Of a stretch of 64,000 bases of DNA, positions 1 to 11,040 are shown in pieces. The stretch lies in NCBI RefSeq assembly GCF_949987535.1, contig NC_080075.1, positions 55,607,636-55,671,635 of the forward strand. The letters are read 5' to 3'. Source of the stretch: Balaenoptera acutorostrata (lineage: Eukaryota > Chordata > Mammalia > Artiodactyla > Balaenopteridae). Position 1 is the first letter of the stretch; the number at the start of each line of letters is the position of its first letter. The notes below the pieces were generated by a model. It was not told the DNA's origin. It was given only the letters and a program-made list of their open reading frames with translations, and made no database searches. Made by a program: the position numbers and the translations under genes.

Positions 1-3000
1 TGTTGCTGGAAAGACAAGAACACGTGAAATGTCATTAGATAACAAGGAAATATAATCAGGCGGGCTCTCTCGCGTAAGTCACCAAGAGCTAGAAAGGAGT
101 GGAGGGGGAGGTGCTGGTGTGGGAACTACTGCAGAAGGTTCTGTAGGACTTGGGGGACTTGGGCTGATGCTAGGAAAGCTGGAGATACTCGAGTACAAAG
201 AGAAGTCAGGAGAGCATCCTAGATGGTGGGACTGGGCTGAGGGAGCAGAGGTGGGAAGGAGACCTGTGACGTGGAGTGAACCAGCCCTTGCGGCAGAGCG
301 AGGAGACTGGCACATTTGGGGTTCAGGAAGCACACTGGGTGATGGGGAATGGGGTGAGAGGGCTGGAGTGGGGTCCCTGATTGTCAACGAGATGAATTCC
401 CACAGCTGTGTAGGCTGCCCTTGGGAAGAAAACTGGACCAAGGATCCACGTCCTCATTCAGGTTTTGAGTGTGTCTAGCTAATCCTTGGAGATCTTTAAG
501 AGAAACACTCAAATCCACAAGAGGAACCCCTTCCCCACCCTGAAGACTCTCTGTGCTCCAAGGACATGACAACCCTGCCTAAAATAGGGGCAGTATCAGC
601 ACCATGCAAACCTGTTCTGAGAGGCTAGGAAAGCTCTTTTAGCAGCCAGGCTGCTTCCCAGCCGGTCAGATAGCAGGGAAATGCACGGGGGTGCTAATTT
701 CCAGAGAATATCAGAAAGCGCCAGAAAGTGCGGCAGCCACCCAGTGGACCAGGATTTCCCCCTGACTTCTTGACCACCCCAAAGAACCTCACCAAATGGG
801 AGGGGCTGTGTCGGCTGTGCCAGGACATGCAGAGCGAAGGCAAGGAAGCCAAAAAACTGTGAAGGGGCTGGCTCCCATGCCCCACCTACCACTAATTCCC
901 CTGAATCCCTGGTACAGAAGAAAAGACAGACTCCTGTGGCATGGCGATATGGTTACATTTATAGAAGCTCCCTTGTCACCAGCAAAATGTGACCTTCATA
1001 CTTTTCTTAATATCTGGATAAACATTTGTTGTGCAAGCACACAAATAAAGGTTCTAAGGGTGAAATGTGGTGTGTCTAGTAACACCACGCAGCTCTGAAC
1101 CCAGGCACCAGAAAGTCCTTTTGGCTCTGGAGATGACTTCTCTCTCTCTTTACCCTGGGCACCAAAATTAGCTTCATCAACCTCAGCCAGTGCTGGAGTG
1201 AAGGCTGCCATGCTAAAATAGTATCTGAGAACTCTTGGAAACACAGGAGAGAAACACAAGGTTACGGTGGTTTACAAACACCGAAGAAAGCAATTTCACT
1301 GGAGTGCTTCTTAAACCAAATATAGAGGGAAGGAGCATTATTGGGGTTTAGCCTGGAATCTTCACAGAGTGAATGATATTCTTCTAGCTCCCTGAATTCT
1401 CCACATGGTATATTTTATATACCGTGATATACTCGATTAAACATGAGTATTTTCATTCAGAAAAATAGTGTAGAGGTTATATGTTCATAAAAGAGTGGTT
1501 ATCAAATGATCTGTGCTTTACTTGCACGGTCCTATTATTTCTAGAACACTCTGTAGAAACATCACAGAGTCCCATTTCCCCATATATCTGACCATCCAGA
1601 ATTGATTTTTTAAATTTTGTTTTGAAGTTCTGAAGAATGGGCCCTCGAAGAGCTCCTCACAGGCACAATTTTCTGCTGTTTCCACATGGAATTCATAAAC
1701 AGAGACAAGCAACTGATTTTGTGTGTGCACATAAAGCCATTCTTTCCTGCAACTGCGTATGACGTATTTTCCAGGACAATCTTTCTCAATACTCCAAAGT
1801 GCTTCAGCAACAGGAAGCTGTAAAGGTAGGAAGGAGGCCTGTAGATATTTGCTGTAATTACTCATTAGTAATGAGAGTAGTTAGCACTGAAGTTTGAGTC
1901 ACCCCCTTTGGGCTCATGCTCCTTCATTAGCTTATAACAGGTGCCCAGGAGGACACCTGGGTCCAGTTCTAGCTTTCACTGCAGGTGACACAGCTTGCTT
2001 CTTTTCACAGCTCAATTTCTCAAACATAAAATTAGGATAATGTGTTACCCCTTCCTTCCCCCTGCCCTCTACCCAGAGGCAGTCAGGACAAATCTTATTC
2101 CAAGTGGTAACAATATGAAAAATTTGTATGAAGGGTAAAATATACATATTTGTTAAAACGAATACAACATCAAGAGACAGAGAGAGAGAGAGACAGAAAG
2201 AGAACTGTATGACTAGATACCCAGCACAGTGATTTAAATGATTATTACCAAAAAAAAAAAAAAATACACTTTAACCAATGTATTTTTAAAGGATTTATAA
2301 AATGCTTCTGAACACAGATTGAGGCCATGTGTCCCCTTATTCATAGTGAGCCACTGACTCCCCAGTCATAGGTCAAGAGCAGGGAGACTCAGACTGAAAA
2401 CGAGACCAAAAGAGTCAACTAAAGCTGTTACAGAGTTGATGAACTTCTAAAAAGACTATCATATCAGCTGTACCCCCAGCATCTGTGGGCAGCCAACACC
2501 GCGATGGGGGTTAGTTAACCTCCAACATTACAAGTGTGAGTACAGAAAATGGAGTCATTTTCCCACTCGTGTGCTTTATTATACAGCTTCATCCAATAAA
2601 ATCACTCATCTGTTATGATTCCTAGCACTAACCTCTCAGGTGTGATTTTTTTATTCAAAGGTACCATGGATATGGGATGCAGAAAGTCACTGGAGGAATA
2701 TAAGAAGAGATTTCTAACAATCCACTTCCTTGGCTTTGTAAAATTGGGAAAACGCCAGGTGGGGGCATGGCAAATCAATATATATTTTTTAATGGGGTCA
2801 TTTTCCTTACTGACAAACCACCTTTCTGAAATATCTTTCCACATGAGAAAAGGACCTGCTTCCCAGAGTCATTATCTCACACAGAAGTTACTTGTAACTT
2901 TAAAAGTGAAGAATTTTTCCAAGTGAAGGGGGGAAAATGTGCCTCCTGGGAACATGTAAAGGTTCTGATGGTCATGCCATATTATAAGTTTGCTGATGTA

Positions 3001-3699
3001 CAACTGGCCCCTGGAAACAGTCTAAGGAGGTCAAGCAAACCGGTACTCTTGAGAATTCAGGAAAAAACAAGACCACTTAGAGGTAGATAATATTCTGGTC
3101 CATTCCACACACCTGTCTTCTTGGCTCCAGAGAGCTCACAGGGCCCCGGCACTCTTCTTGATCTCATACTTGCAGATCAGTTCTGTGGCTTTCCATAGTG
3201 GGACCAGACCACTGGGGACAAACTGCACCAAGCTCTACTTGAAAATCGCAGATACTGGCACGCCATGCATGGCCACCACACATACAGTGATATGCAATTG
3301 CCAATATGGCTTGCTTCTCTCTCCGTTATGATATGTTCATGCAATTGTGTTTTACAGCGCTGGGAAAACTCAACAAGCCCTTCAAGGTTCACAGTGCAGA
3401 GGCCAATGGTGTGATGGCTGTGAAAGCTTGGGGCTCATCAGAGAAGGGCTCTATAAAAACGCACCATACTATTATTGCAATGATCATAGCTATTCTTTAC
3501 TTCCCCGTCCATTCTCTCCTTCCTGTGCTCACAATTTCAAAAGATCAAAAGGGCCAGAGGCAGTCTTGTGCAACTTGATTTGGAGATGGCTCTCCAGAAG
3601 CCACGGAGGAAGAGCTTCGAACAGGTTCTTCTGCACAATGGAGTCTGAAGGTTACAGGAATTACTTAAGTCTTGCCACCTGTTAAGAGTGGGAGGTGGA

Positions 3700-4047
3700 G
3701 GCTTCCCTGGTGGCGCAGTGGTTGAGAATCTGCCTGCTAATGCAGGGGACACGGGTTCGAGCTCTGGTCTGGGAAGATCCCACATGCCACGGAGCAGCTG
3801 GGCCCGTGAGCCACAATTGCTGAGCCTGCGCGTCTGGAGCCTGTGCCCCGCGACGGGAGGGGCCGCGATAGAGAAAGGCCCGCGCACCGCGATGAAGAGC
3901 AGTCCCCGCACCGCGATGAAGAGTGGCCCCCGCTTGCCGCAACTGGAGAAAGCCCTCGCACGAACCGAAGACCCAACACAGCCAAAAATAAAAATAAATA
4001 AATAAATAAATAAATAAGAAAATCCTTTGAAAAAAAAAAAAAAAAAA
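3700..4047 (+). mobile_element. CHR-type tRNA-derived SINE, copy 1 (24-bp-duplication subfamily)
   Basis: The element starts with the tRNA-like promoter: an A box in GTGGCGCAGTGGTTGAGAAT and a B box in GGGTTCGAGCTC. The cetacean-type body follows and the tail is (AAAT)n then poly-A. A perfect 16-bp target duplication, AAGAGTGGGAGGTGGA, sits at 3684-3699 and 4048-4063. The body has a 24-bp tandem duplication (3883-3906, 3907-3930) that only the copy at 51784 shares. The open frames across it on both strands are not genes. It lies in EPAS1 intron 1, antisense to the gene. Confidence 0.95.
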
Positions 4048-4254
4048 AAGAGTGGGAGGTGGAAAGCTTTGAACTTCTTGGGGGCAGTAGAGAACCACCT
4101 CCTGCCACAGTGGAGGAAAACCCATGAAAAGTTAAGTTTCCAGGGCTTCCAAGTCTACCGTTCATATCTTCAATCCCTGTCTGTGTGTGAGGTTCCATAC
4201 AAGTGATGAGTCACAAAAGAGAAAAGTAATTATAATAATTATAAATACAACAGC

Positions 4255-4329
4255 AAAAGCAGTTATCATTTATAGAATACTTTCCATGGGTTGGGCATGG
4301 TACTAGATACTTTATAGATATCTTAGGTA
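4255..4329 (-). mobile_element. MIR SINE fragment, minus strand
   Basis: The text from TTATCATTTATAGAATACTT to the ACTTTATAGATATC segment resembles the reverse complement of the MIR 3' end (cattta-ttgagca, tgtgccaggcact, tttacat). It abuts a plus-strand MIR at 4330. It is old and divergent. Confidence 0.5.
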
Positions 4330-4835
4330 AGGTAAGGCAGTGTGGATCACTGGTTAAGAGTACAGACTCTGGGGAAATCAGCTCGGTGCTCTGTGTCCAC
4401 CTAGAGAGGTGGGATAGGGAGGGTGGGAGGGAGACGCAAGAGGGAGGGGATATGGGGATATATGTATACGCATAGCTGATTCACTTTGTTATACAGCAGA
4501 AACTAACACAACAATGTAAAGCAATTATACTCCAATAAAGATGTTACTAAAAAAAAAAAAAAGATGTTACTAAATAAATAAATAAATAAAAGTTTAAAAA
4601 ACATACTAACAACAACAAAAAAAAGAGTACAGGCTCTGGAGGCATTTTGCCCCATTCGAATCCCAGCTCCACCCATACTACCCATTTGACCTTTGGCAAC
4701 TCACCTTTCTATACTTTGGCTTTCCCATCAGTGAAATGGGGATAATGACAGGGCTTATCTCACAGGTTGTTATGAGGATTAAAAGAGTTCACCCATGGAA
4801 AGTTCTGAGGACAGTGCTTACACAAATAAGTGTTT
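4330..4835 (+). mobile_element. MIR SINE split by an L1 insertion
   Basis: The left half (4330-4372) holds the MIR head GTGGATCACTGGTTAAGAGT. The right half (4623-4835) holds the core CGAATCCCAGCTCCACC, then TTTGACCTTTGGCAA and AATGGGGATAATGACAGG, and ends with TGAGGATTAAAAGAGTT. A 5'-truncated L1 at 4373-4622 interrupts it. The 17-bp flanks at 4356-4372 and 4623-4639 differ at one base and are the L1 target duplication. Confidence 0.85.
4373..4622 (+). mobile_element. 5'-truncated cetartiodactyl L1 3' end inside a MIR
   Basis: The sequence runs from GCTCGGTGCTCTGTGTCC through GATTCACTTTGTTATACAGC to CTCCAATAAAGATG and an A-rich tail, which is the 3' UTR seen in other L1 copies of this window. 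The tail contains the short segment AAGATGTTACTAAA twice with poly-A between. The target duplication of about 17 bp is nearly perfect. Confidence 0.9.
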
Positions 4836-4996
4836 GAGTTTTTTTGTTTTGTCCTATTGCAGATATAATTTCTATTAAGGACACCCACATTCCTAGTACC
4901 TAAAAAGACCTCCAATAACTGTTTGAGGATGATGGAAAACATGAGGATAAGATTTCATGGCCATTTTAAGAAGCAGTAACAAAATGAACCACACCA

Positions 4997-5516
4997 TACA
5001 TGTACACAATGGAATATTACTCAGTCATTAAAAAGGAACGAAAGTGTGCAATTTGCAGAGACATGGATGGACCTAGAGGCTGTCATACACAGTGAAGTAA
5101 GTCAGAAGAAAAAAATGAATATCGTATAATATCACTTATATGTGGAATCTAGAAAAATGATACAGATGAACTTATTTGCAAAGCAGAAGTAGAGACACAG
5201 ACATAGGGAAAGGATGTATGGATACTGGGGGAGGTGGGTGGGGGAAGGGAGGTGGGTGGGGGAAGGGAGGGGTGGGATGAACTGGGAGATTGAGACTGAC
5301 ATATATACACTACTATGTATAAAACAAGTAACTAATGAGAACCTACTGTATAGCACAGGGAACTCTACTCAGTATTCTGTGATGACCTAAATGGGAAGGA
5401 AATCCAAAAAAGAGGGGATATATGTATAGCTTATTCACTTTGCTGTACAGCAGAAGCTAACACAACATTGTAAAGCAACTGTACTCCAATACAAATTTTA
5501 AAAAATTACTAAAAAG
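4997..5516 (+). mobile_element. 5'-truncated L1 (ORF2 end plus 3' UTR)
   Basis: It includes ACAATGGAATATTACTCAG (end of ORF2), ACATGGATGGACC, ATCACTTATATGTGGAATC and the 3' UTR ending CTGTACTCCAATACAAAT. A perfect 14-bp target duplication, AATGAACCACACCA, lies at 4983-4996 and 5517-5530. An internal 18-bp G-rich unit is repeated twice at 5233-5250 and 5251-5268. Confidence 0.93.
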
Positions 5517-5530
5517 AATGAACCACACCA

Positions 5531-8500
5531 GAACTAAGCCTGTGCAGGGCACTCGGTTCCCCTTCCTCCCATTACTGAGGGTAGACATGTGGGTGGACAG
5601 ACAGGTGGGTACAGGTAAGGTTAAGCTGCACTATAGAATCTTTACTAGATGTACACACCAACCTCCTCTCCCATCTCCAAGACAGGGAGGGACACTGGCA
5701 GTGAAATGGAGGACCTCTCTGAGACCTGAACAGTAAGATCCTAAAAGGAAAGGCAGTTGCCAAATCAGACATCCAAGAGCAAGGGCTTGCCTTCTCCAGA
5801 TCACAGAACTTTGGAAAGCCTATTAGAGCTGAACTGACTCCCCTTGGGGAAAAATATGCTTTTATCCATAATACCAGCAGCCAGTTTCAGAGGCTCATGG
5901 ACCACCCCTCTGAAGTCCATTCACAAAGCCCAGATTAAGAAACTCCCTCTCCCTTCTTGGTCTTCCTAGAATCATAGCTATCTCCACGATTATCCTCAGT
6001 GGGACCAGAATCTCTATCCCGAGCCTCCCTCCATGCCCCTCACCAAAGCAAGTGTACAAAGAAGAGTAAACATTCAGCTTTGGGGGCCCTTCTGTCTATG
6101 GTGTCAGACAACACCACACGGATACCCTTGAACCCCCCCACTTTTCATTACTCTCATTACCCTCAACACTGACTCCCCCTGTTTGACCTCCCTCAGAGCC
6201 AGTCTTCATGCTGGTGATCAGGGCCTACCCTGTGTGATTCCAGGGAAAACTAGGAACCCATTCTCCCACTCCCCAACACACAATACTTCTCAATAATTGT
6301 CTGTGCTTAAATGTGTAGTTACTGATTGAAATGCTATTAAGAACTTCTTATCTTTAGCTTCAAACGATTTGATCTCAACAGAAAAGTGACAGGTAAGCTG
6401 CCAGCTACTGTATTTTTAGTTAAGCTTCCTTGTGTGTCCTTCCCCTCCCCACAAACAAACTAAGCAACTTGAAGACCAGGACCACATTCCCTTATTTCTT
6501 AATATCTCTTCAGCATTTTATCCAAAGAGGGAGTAGGTGTTCAATACACATTTGTTGTCTTTATTGGTTTACATCGTGAATAGCAGAGCTGGTTTTCATC
6601 ATGAAACTAGACATTGGTACTGGGGAGGGTGGGGGTAAAGGGTACTGGGGACCCTGTGAGCAAACATTGCTAACTTTACAATATTGGCAAAAGCCCTACC
6701 TGCTATGAACTATCAATGATGGTCAGTACCAAATACAATAGGGAAGATTCATTAGGCTAAAATGAAAACTCATGTTGGTATGGGACAGAAGTGAGGAAAA
6801 TACAAACAAACAAAAAAAGGCCAATACCACTGGAGAGATTTCCTGAGAAGCAGAAAAGCCTAAATCTTGAGATAATTAATGACAGCAAATATTTTCAAAT
6901 GTATTGGGCTGAAATCCTGGAGCACTAAGAATTATCTAATTGGTTCCTTCTATTTGTAAACATTTTACAGAATAGATTCCTAGAAAGTTGAGGATCACCC
7001 TACACACACACACACACACACACAGAGAGAGAGAAAGAGAGAGACACAGACTGACTTACATTCAAAGTGAATTAAACAGTTTTGGTCTCCTGGTTTTCAC
7101 TCCTAGTAAAAATGCTAACTTATTCAATACAGGAATCAATCTATCAATAGTAGCTGCTTGAATGTCTCTGCTGACAGGTAGTTCTCTGCCTCATAAAGCA
7201 ATTTGCTCCACCGGAGAACAGTCCTTGCATAAAATAATTGTAAGCTTCCCATCAGCAATGCTGAAAAAAACCTGTAGTCATAGCATTCTTTTGAACTTCA
7301 TGAAAGCTGTGTGAATTAAATTTTATTCACCTGAAACTATAATGTGTTCCATCAATTCCTTATCACACCTGCATTCCGGTAATGCAATTGGAAAGAGACA
7401 TCAAATGTTGAAGGAATATTTATAGTAAATATATTTAAATTGAGAAAAACCGTCCAGCAATACTTTTGCCTTCCGAATAGAAAAAAAGGTGGGCTTTGAT
7501 TTTATTTTAGCAGAGGAACCACTACATCCAGTTGGCAGGGGGAGCCGGAGATAGAAAACTTCTGATCTGCTACCCCTGATCTTCCTCCCACCAAAGGCCC
7601 CACACTAAGCAATAGAAGCTTTCTGGAAAGGAGCTCTGAGCTGGGTCTGGCTTTGGGAATGGACTTTGATCCCTGATTATCCAAGGATCCAACTTATATT
7701 TACCCAAACCACTCTCCAATCCCCATGTACCTAAGAACTTCCAGACTATTTTCTCTTCCAGGGAAGGGGCTCAGAAATTGTTTTATCAGGAAGTGAGTAG
7801 CCCAGACACTTTCTAGCTCTTCACAGAACCAGGAACCTTGATTAATGAGACCTTCACTTCACTCCTGACAGACGAGTGCAAAAAGTGAGTGAGTGCAGCA
7901 CCCTTAGCAAGCTCGTTTCTGGCCATCTCTGATGTCACTAGGAATTCCCACCACCGCTAAAAGAGCACACTTTGAAACCCAGTTGGCCAGCCAACGTTTA
8001 GAAAGCAAACTCTTTTTTATTAAACATTAACATCTCCATCGATGCATGAACGTTCTGGAACAAAATAATCCTGCCCACTTCTTGAAAGACTGTTGTTAGA
8101 AGGAACATTGCTAATGTTCCATGAATCTGGAATTTTGGGGAAGAAATGGCTCTGCAGAACCAGAAGAATCACATCTTAAGAACCTATACACAGAATCCTA
8201 ATCTGAAAGCCCGCATAGCAGGTGTCACACCGAACTTGTGAGGCACTCTGGCAAAGCTAAGGACCGCCACTTACATGACACACCAACTTTCAATGCATTG
8301 GTTCACATATTTGAATTACACCTCGGTCCTGCAAGGAGCATGCCCCCAGCAAACAGAGCCAGACTAGAAAAGTAAATATGTCTCAAAACAATTAGCCCAA
8401 CAGGAATTGGACAACCTCTTAGGACTCCGGATGGTGAGGGACACACAGTTTGCCCTGCCAGTCTGCGATATAAAACCAAAGGCAAGGCGCAGAAAGACAC

Positions 8501-8739
8501 GCGGGGCCACCGCCTCTGGCCTCCTAGGCATCTCACAGGCAATCCCCACAGTGGTTCTTAAACCTGCCGCTCTAGCGAATAATTCGGAGTCTGATTGCCC
8601 AACTTTTTCCTGCTCCGATTCTGGCTCCCTCTATCTCTAACGAAAGAGGCACTACAGCCAGGTATGTCGAAATAGTTCTGCCCCTGCTCCCAAGTTTCTT
8701 GCGACGATTAACATACATAATAGCACAGGACCCGCGCAA
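5531..8739. other. Unique intron 1 DNA, no gene seen
   Basis: Apart from the microsatellite at 7002-7045, I see no transposon, exon or RNA gene here. Open frames are short and have no recognisable family. Repeat-poor sequence next to a developmental and stress-response promoter is compatible with cis-regulatory content, but no element can be named from sequence alone. Confidence 0.6.
7002..7045. repeat. Microsatellite (CA)n followed by (GA)n
   Basis: About 11 CA units at 7002-7024 pass directly into a GA-rich run with one AAG interruption. It lies in EPAS1 intron 1 about 3.5 kb downstream of exon 1 and may be length-polymorphic. Confidence 0.95.
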
Positions 8740-10503
8740 AGCCGCGCGGGAGAAGCTGACACTTCACACATCTGTCAAGATTACCATCAGGCCCCACCTC
8801 CGCGATTGCAACATTCACCGATAGGCATCACAGTTGTAAAATATACAATAAGTTCCCTCGCCGGCTCCAGAGCCCAGCGCGCGCAGAGGAGCTGACTATA
8901 ACTTTGTCTTCTAATCGTTCAGCCATTACTATTGGCAGGCTATACTGGTTTAACAAAATGCGTTGGAATTTTAAAGTCCCTTCCCTGCTTCGCTGCCCTT
9001 CAGACACAGGACTCCAGGGCTGCTCCGAGGCCCCCGGGGGCGAGCGACGGCTGCAGTCTCAGGGCCCAGAATGGCCAGGGCAAGGCTCCCTCAGCCGTCT
9101 CAAACCTGGGGGCGCCACCGTGACGCGGGAGGGGAGCTGCGGCCTCAACCCGGGAGCCGGGCTCAATCCCCTCCCCCCAGCGATCCGGGAGCGAAGGGCC
9201 CGGGCGCTCGGCCAGAACGGGCGCGATTCGCTCCCGTTTATCAAATCCTTATCGGTGCCCCGAGGTGGGAACCGCCGCTTTCGACCAGAGGATACACGGC
9301 TTCTGGCTCCGGTCCCACAGTGGAAGTCGAAACAAGAGTAAATCGACCCAAGCACTGAGCTCTTCGGGCTCCCCGGCTCGAGGCCGGTCACCCCAGCCCA
9401 TCGCGGCTGGGTCCCCATTCCCCGAACCACCGCACAGCCTCCCAGCAGCTGATCTCCAGCGGCTCAGGCCCTTCAGCCGGCCGCGCGTTCGATTACAGTT
9501 CTCCGCACATCAGCCCCCCCAGCCGCCGTCGAAAATGGGGCTGAAAGCTCCAGCCCGCGGGGCAGCACGAACGGAGGTTGGGAGGAGAGGGGGTCCAGGC
9601 GGCAAGCCACGCACGACTGCGGGAGGCAAGGCGGTTCCCACGTCTGCGCGCCACGCCGTGCGCTCTCACCCTCGCCAGGAGAGGGCAGTGAGAGTTGGCC
9701 GGGGTTGCCTCTCCACCAGTGCCGAGAGGCTGGAGAGGGCAGGCGAGCAGATCGTGGCTGCCCTTCTCTGTCCTCTTGGGAGAGAAACACCGGACCTGCC
9801 GGGAGCGCCCGGTATCGCCATCCCCTCCCCACACACCAAGACACCTGCCTCCGCGAGGCAGCCCGGCCCACTACCCACTCTCCCGCCGAGGCAAGGTGCG
9901 GCATCAGGAAAGCGGCTTCTCCCATCTTCCGTGGGGTCTGGAACCCTGGAGTGTGGCCCTCTGCCGCTCTACCGGGGCCCTTCCCAGCGCCGCGCTCCGC
10001 CTCCGGCCCCTTGCCAGTTTGGGGAGCAGCACGGGCAGAGCTCGTTTGGAAGAACCCCAAGGGTCCCGAGGAAAAGAGAGGAGTGGGTGCTGCCCCTCAT
10101 GCGGGCCGTGAGAAAGTCGAAAGTTGACCTGAGCCGAGTCAACCAAGAAACATTTCAACATGCTGGCCGCGGGGGTTTGGTGCGGGTGTGGGCTTGGGGG
10201 GATGGATTTTGGAAGGTACCCCGGGAGCACCTCCGACCTCTAGGGCCATCTCGCTCGGCCTCCTGGCTTCGCTGCCCGCGCAGATTCCCGACTCCTTCGG
10301 GCCACAGAACTCTCAACCGCGAAGCCGCAGCCGCGCGTCCCCAGACGGGGCACCTGCCCTCCCCTGCCAAACTTTCCAAATCTATCCCTCGGCCTCAAAG
10401 ACCGCTCCGCGCTCCTCTCCCAGCGGCTCGCGGTCGCGCCGGTCCCGCGAAGCCCCACCACTCCCACCCCCCCACCCTGGACCAGCTCCGGACGCCCGTT
10501 TAC

Positions 10504-11040
10504 CTTTTCTTCTCCTTGTCAGCTGTCATTGTCGCGGAGGCCCTTTGAGACGCCGAACACCTGAGCTCCAGGGCCGGTGGGGGCTGCCGCCGCTACCTTC
10601 GCTGTGGCCCTAGCCCACTCCCGGAGGCCCGCGCCTGTGTTAAAGGTCCCGAGCACCCGTACAGTCAGGTGGAAGTTTGCGGGCGGCTGGCTAGGTGCGG
10701 GGGAGGGGGGTGGAGAAAGGTGACGGGGAGGAACCTGCACGCGGAGGCGGGGTCGGGGAAAGGAGTGGGAGGAGGCTGTCACACGCAAAAAAAGGGCAGC
10801 GAGAAGGGGGCCGAGGTTCCTTTTTCCTTGGAAAAGGAGTCGGGAGTCACTCTTCTGGGTTTTCAAAAAAGAAGAAGCGGCTCAAACGACGGGAGTTCGC
10901 AGAGTCTGGGGCCGAGCGGACGCGGAGGCTGAGATGACCATACAGTCTCAGGACACTGCCGAGGATTGTACGGCCGCCTCAGGAAAGCTGGGGCGGGAGG
11001 CGACGGGCGCCGGAGCTGTGCGGCGGACCGCTCGCGAATG
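10504..11040 (-). CDS. EPAS1: EPAS1 (HIF-2 alpha) exon 1: 5' leader plus first 26 coding bases
   Basis: EPAS1 is the bHLH-PAS alpha subunit that pairs with ARNT in the nucleus and switches on hypoxia genes such as EPO. On the minus strand an ATG at 10529-10527, with A at -3, opens the codons M-T-A-D-K-E-K-K and two bases (AG) of an Arg codon. The frame then meets a GTAAAC donor at 10503-10498. This start peptide and the splice phase match the known EPAS1 N-terminus (MTADKEKKR, just before the basic region). The bHLH, PAS, oxygen-degradation and transactivation domains lie in later exons outside the window. The coding part is 10504-10529; the remainder is the leader, with an iron-responsive element and one uORF, both as known for EPAS1. 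The 5' limit is inferred from a TATA-like box and gives a leader of about 510 nt, close to what I recall for human. HIF1A and HIF3A start with different peptides. The gene identity is very secure; the cap site is approximate. Confidence 0.95.
10882..10941 (-). CDS. Upstream ORF in the EPAS1 leader (19 codons)
   Basis: This is the only ATG between the inferred cap site and the EPAS1 start. It begins at 10941 inside the 3' arm of the IRE (ACTGTATGG), runs for 19 codons and stops at TGA 10884-10882, about 350 nt before the main ATG. The context has G at +4 and T at -3, so it is moderate. The predicted peptide is rich in Ser, Ala, Pro and Arg and shows no domain. Any role is more likely through ribosome traffic than through the peptide. 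As I recall it, the human leader has an ATG in the same place in its IRE, which suggests conservation. Translation is not shown by the sequence. Confidence 0.55.
   Translation of the reverse strand: MVISASASARPQTLRTPVV
10941..10970 (-). promoter_or_regulatory. Iron-responsive element in the EPAS1 5' leader
   Basis: Read on the minus strand, the loop CAGTGT (10958-10953) is flanked by CTCGG on its 5' side and CCTGAG on its 3' side. These pair as a five-base upper stem with one unpaired T on the 3' side. The bulged C of an IRE comes next, at the end of AATC, and then a lower stem of TACAAT against ACTGTA with one A-C mismatch. This is the CAGUGN hairpin bound by iron regulatory proteins IRP1 and IRP2, and the extra 3' U bulge is a known trait of the HIF-2 alpha IRE. 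In iron-poor cells IRP binding represses EPAS1 translation. All key positions (C bulge, CAGUG loop, stem pairing) are intact here, so iron control is predicted to be kept. It lies about 70 nt from the inferred cap site and about 410 nt from the start codon. Confidence 0.93.

Larger units (their letters stand above)
1..10503 (-). other. EPAS1 intron 1 (5' portion, donor at 10503)
   Basis: The first intron starts at the GTAAAC donor at 10503-10498 and runs to the left beyond the window. EPAS1 intron 1 is tens of kilobases long in other mammals, so the absence of exon 2 is expected. The first 1.8 kb is CpG-island DNA. The stretch 5.5-8.7 kb is unique, AT-rich sequence with no recognised repeat other than a CA/GA microsatellite. 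The stretch 3.7-5.5 kb carries a SINE, an L1-split MIR and an L1 3' end. The interval 1-3690 shows GA-rich (2170-2215) and A-rich (2250-2265) short runs and otherwise nothing I can name. Known EPAS1 intron 1 enhancers cannot be located by eye. Confidence 0.85.

Noticed and set aside
21..26. CACGTG E-box at the window edge (others at about 20942, 24589, 27473, 39530, 50484)
   Set aside because: Six-base palindromes at chance frequency in 64 kb; no clustering or context.
3682..4198. Open frames on both strands around 3.7-4.2 kb and at each similar site (35.6, 41.8, 43.9, 49.9, 51.8 kb)
   Set aside because: They read through CHR SINE copies; the recurring peptide text is the SINE sequence itself.
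5233..5268. 18-bp G-rich direct repeat as a functional element
   Set aside because: Lies in an L1 3' UTR, where G-rich tandem units are usual.
9265..10548. 427-codon plus-strand open frame in the CpG island
   Set aside because: Low-complexity, Pro/Arg/Ser-rich translation with similar long frames on the other strand; it runs antisense across EPAS1 exon 1. Explained by GC content, no domain visible.
10738..10785. RCGTG hypoxia-response cores in the EPAS1 leader and island
   Set aside because: Five-base motifs are frequent in CpG islands; without a neighbouring HIF ancillary sequence or ChIP data they are not evidence of autoregulation.
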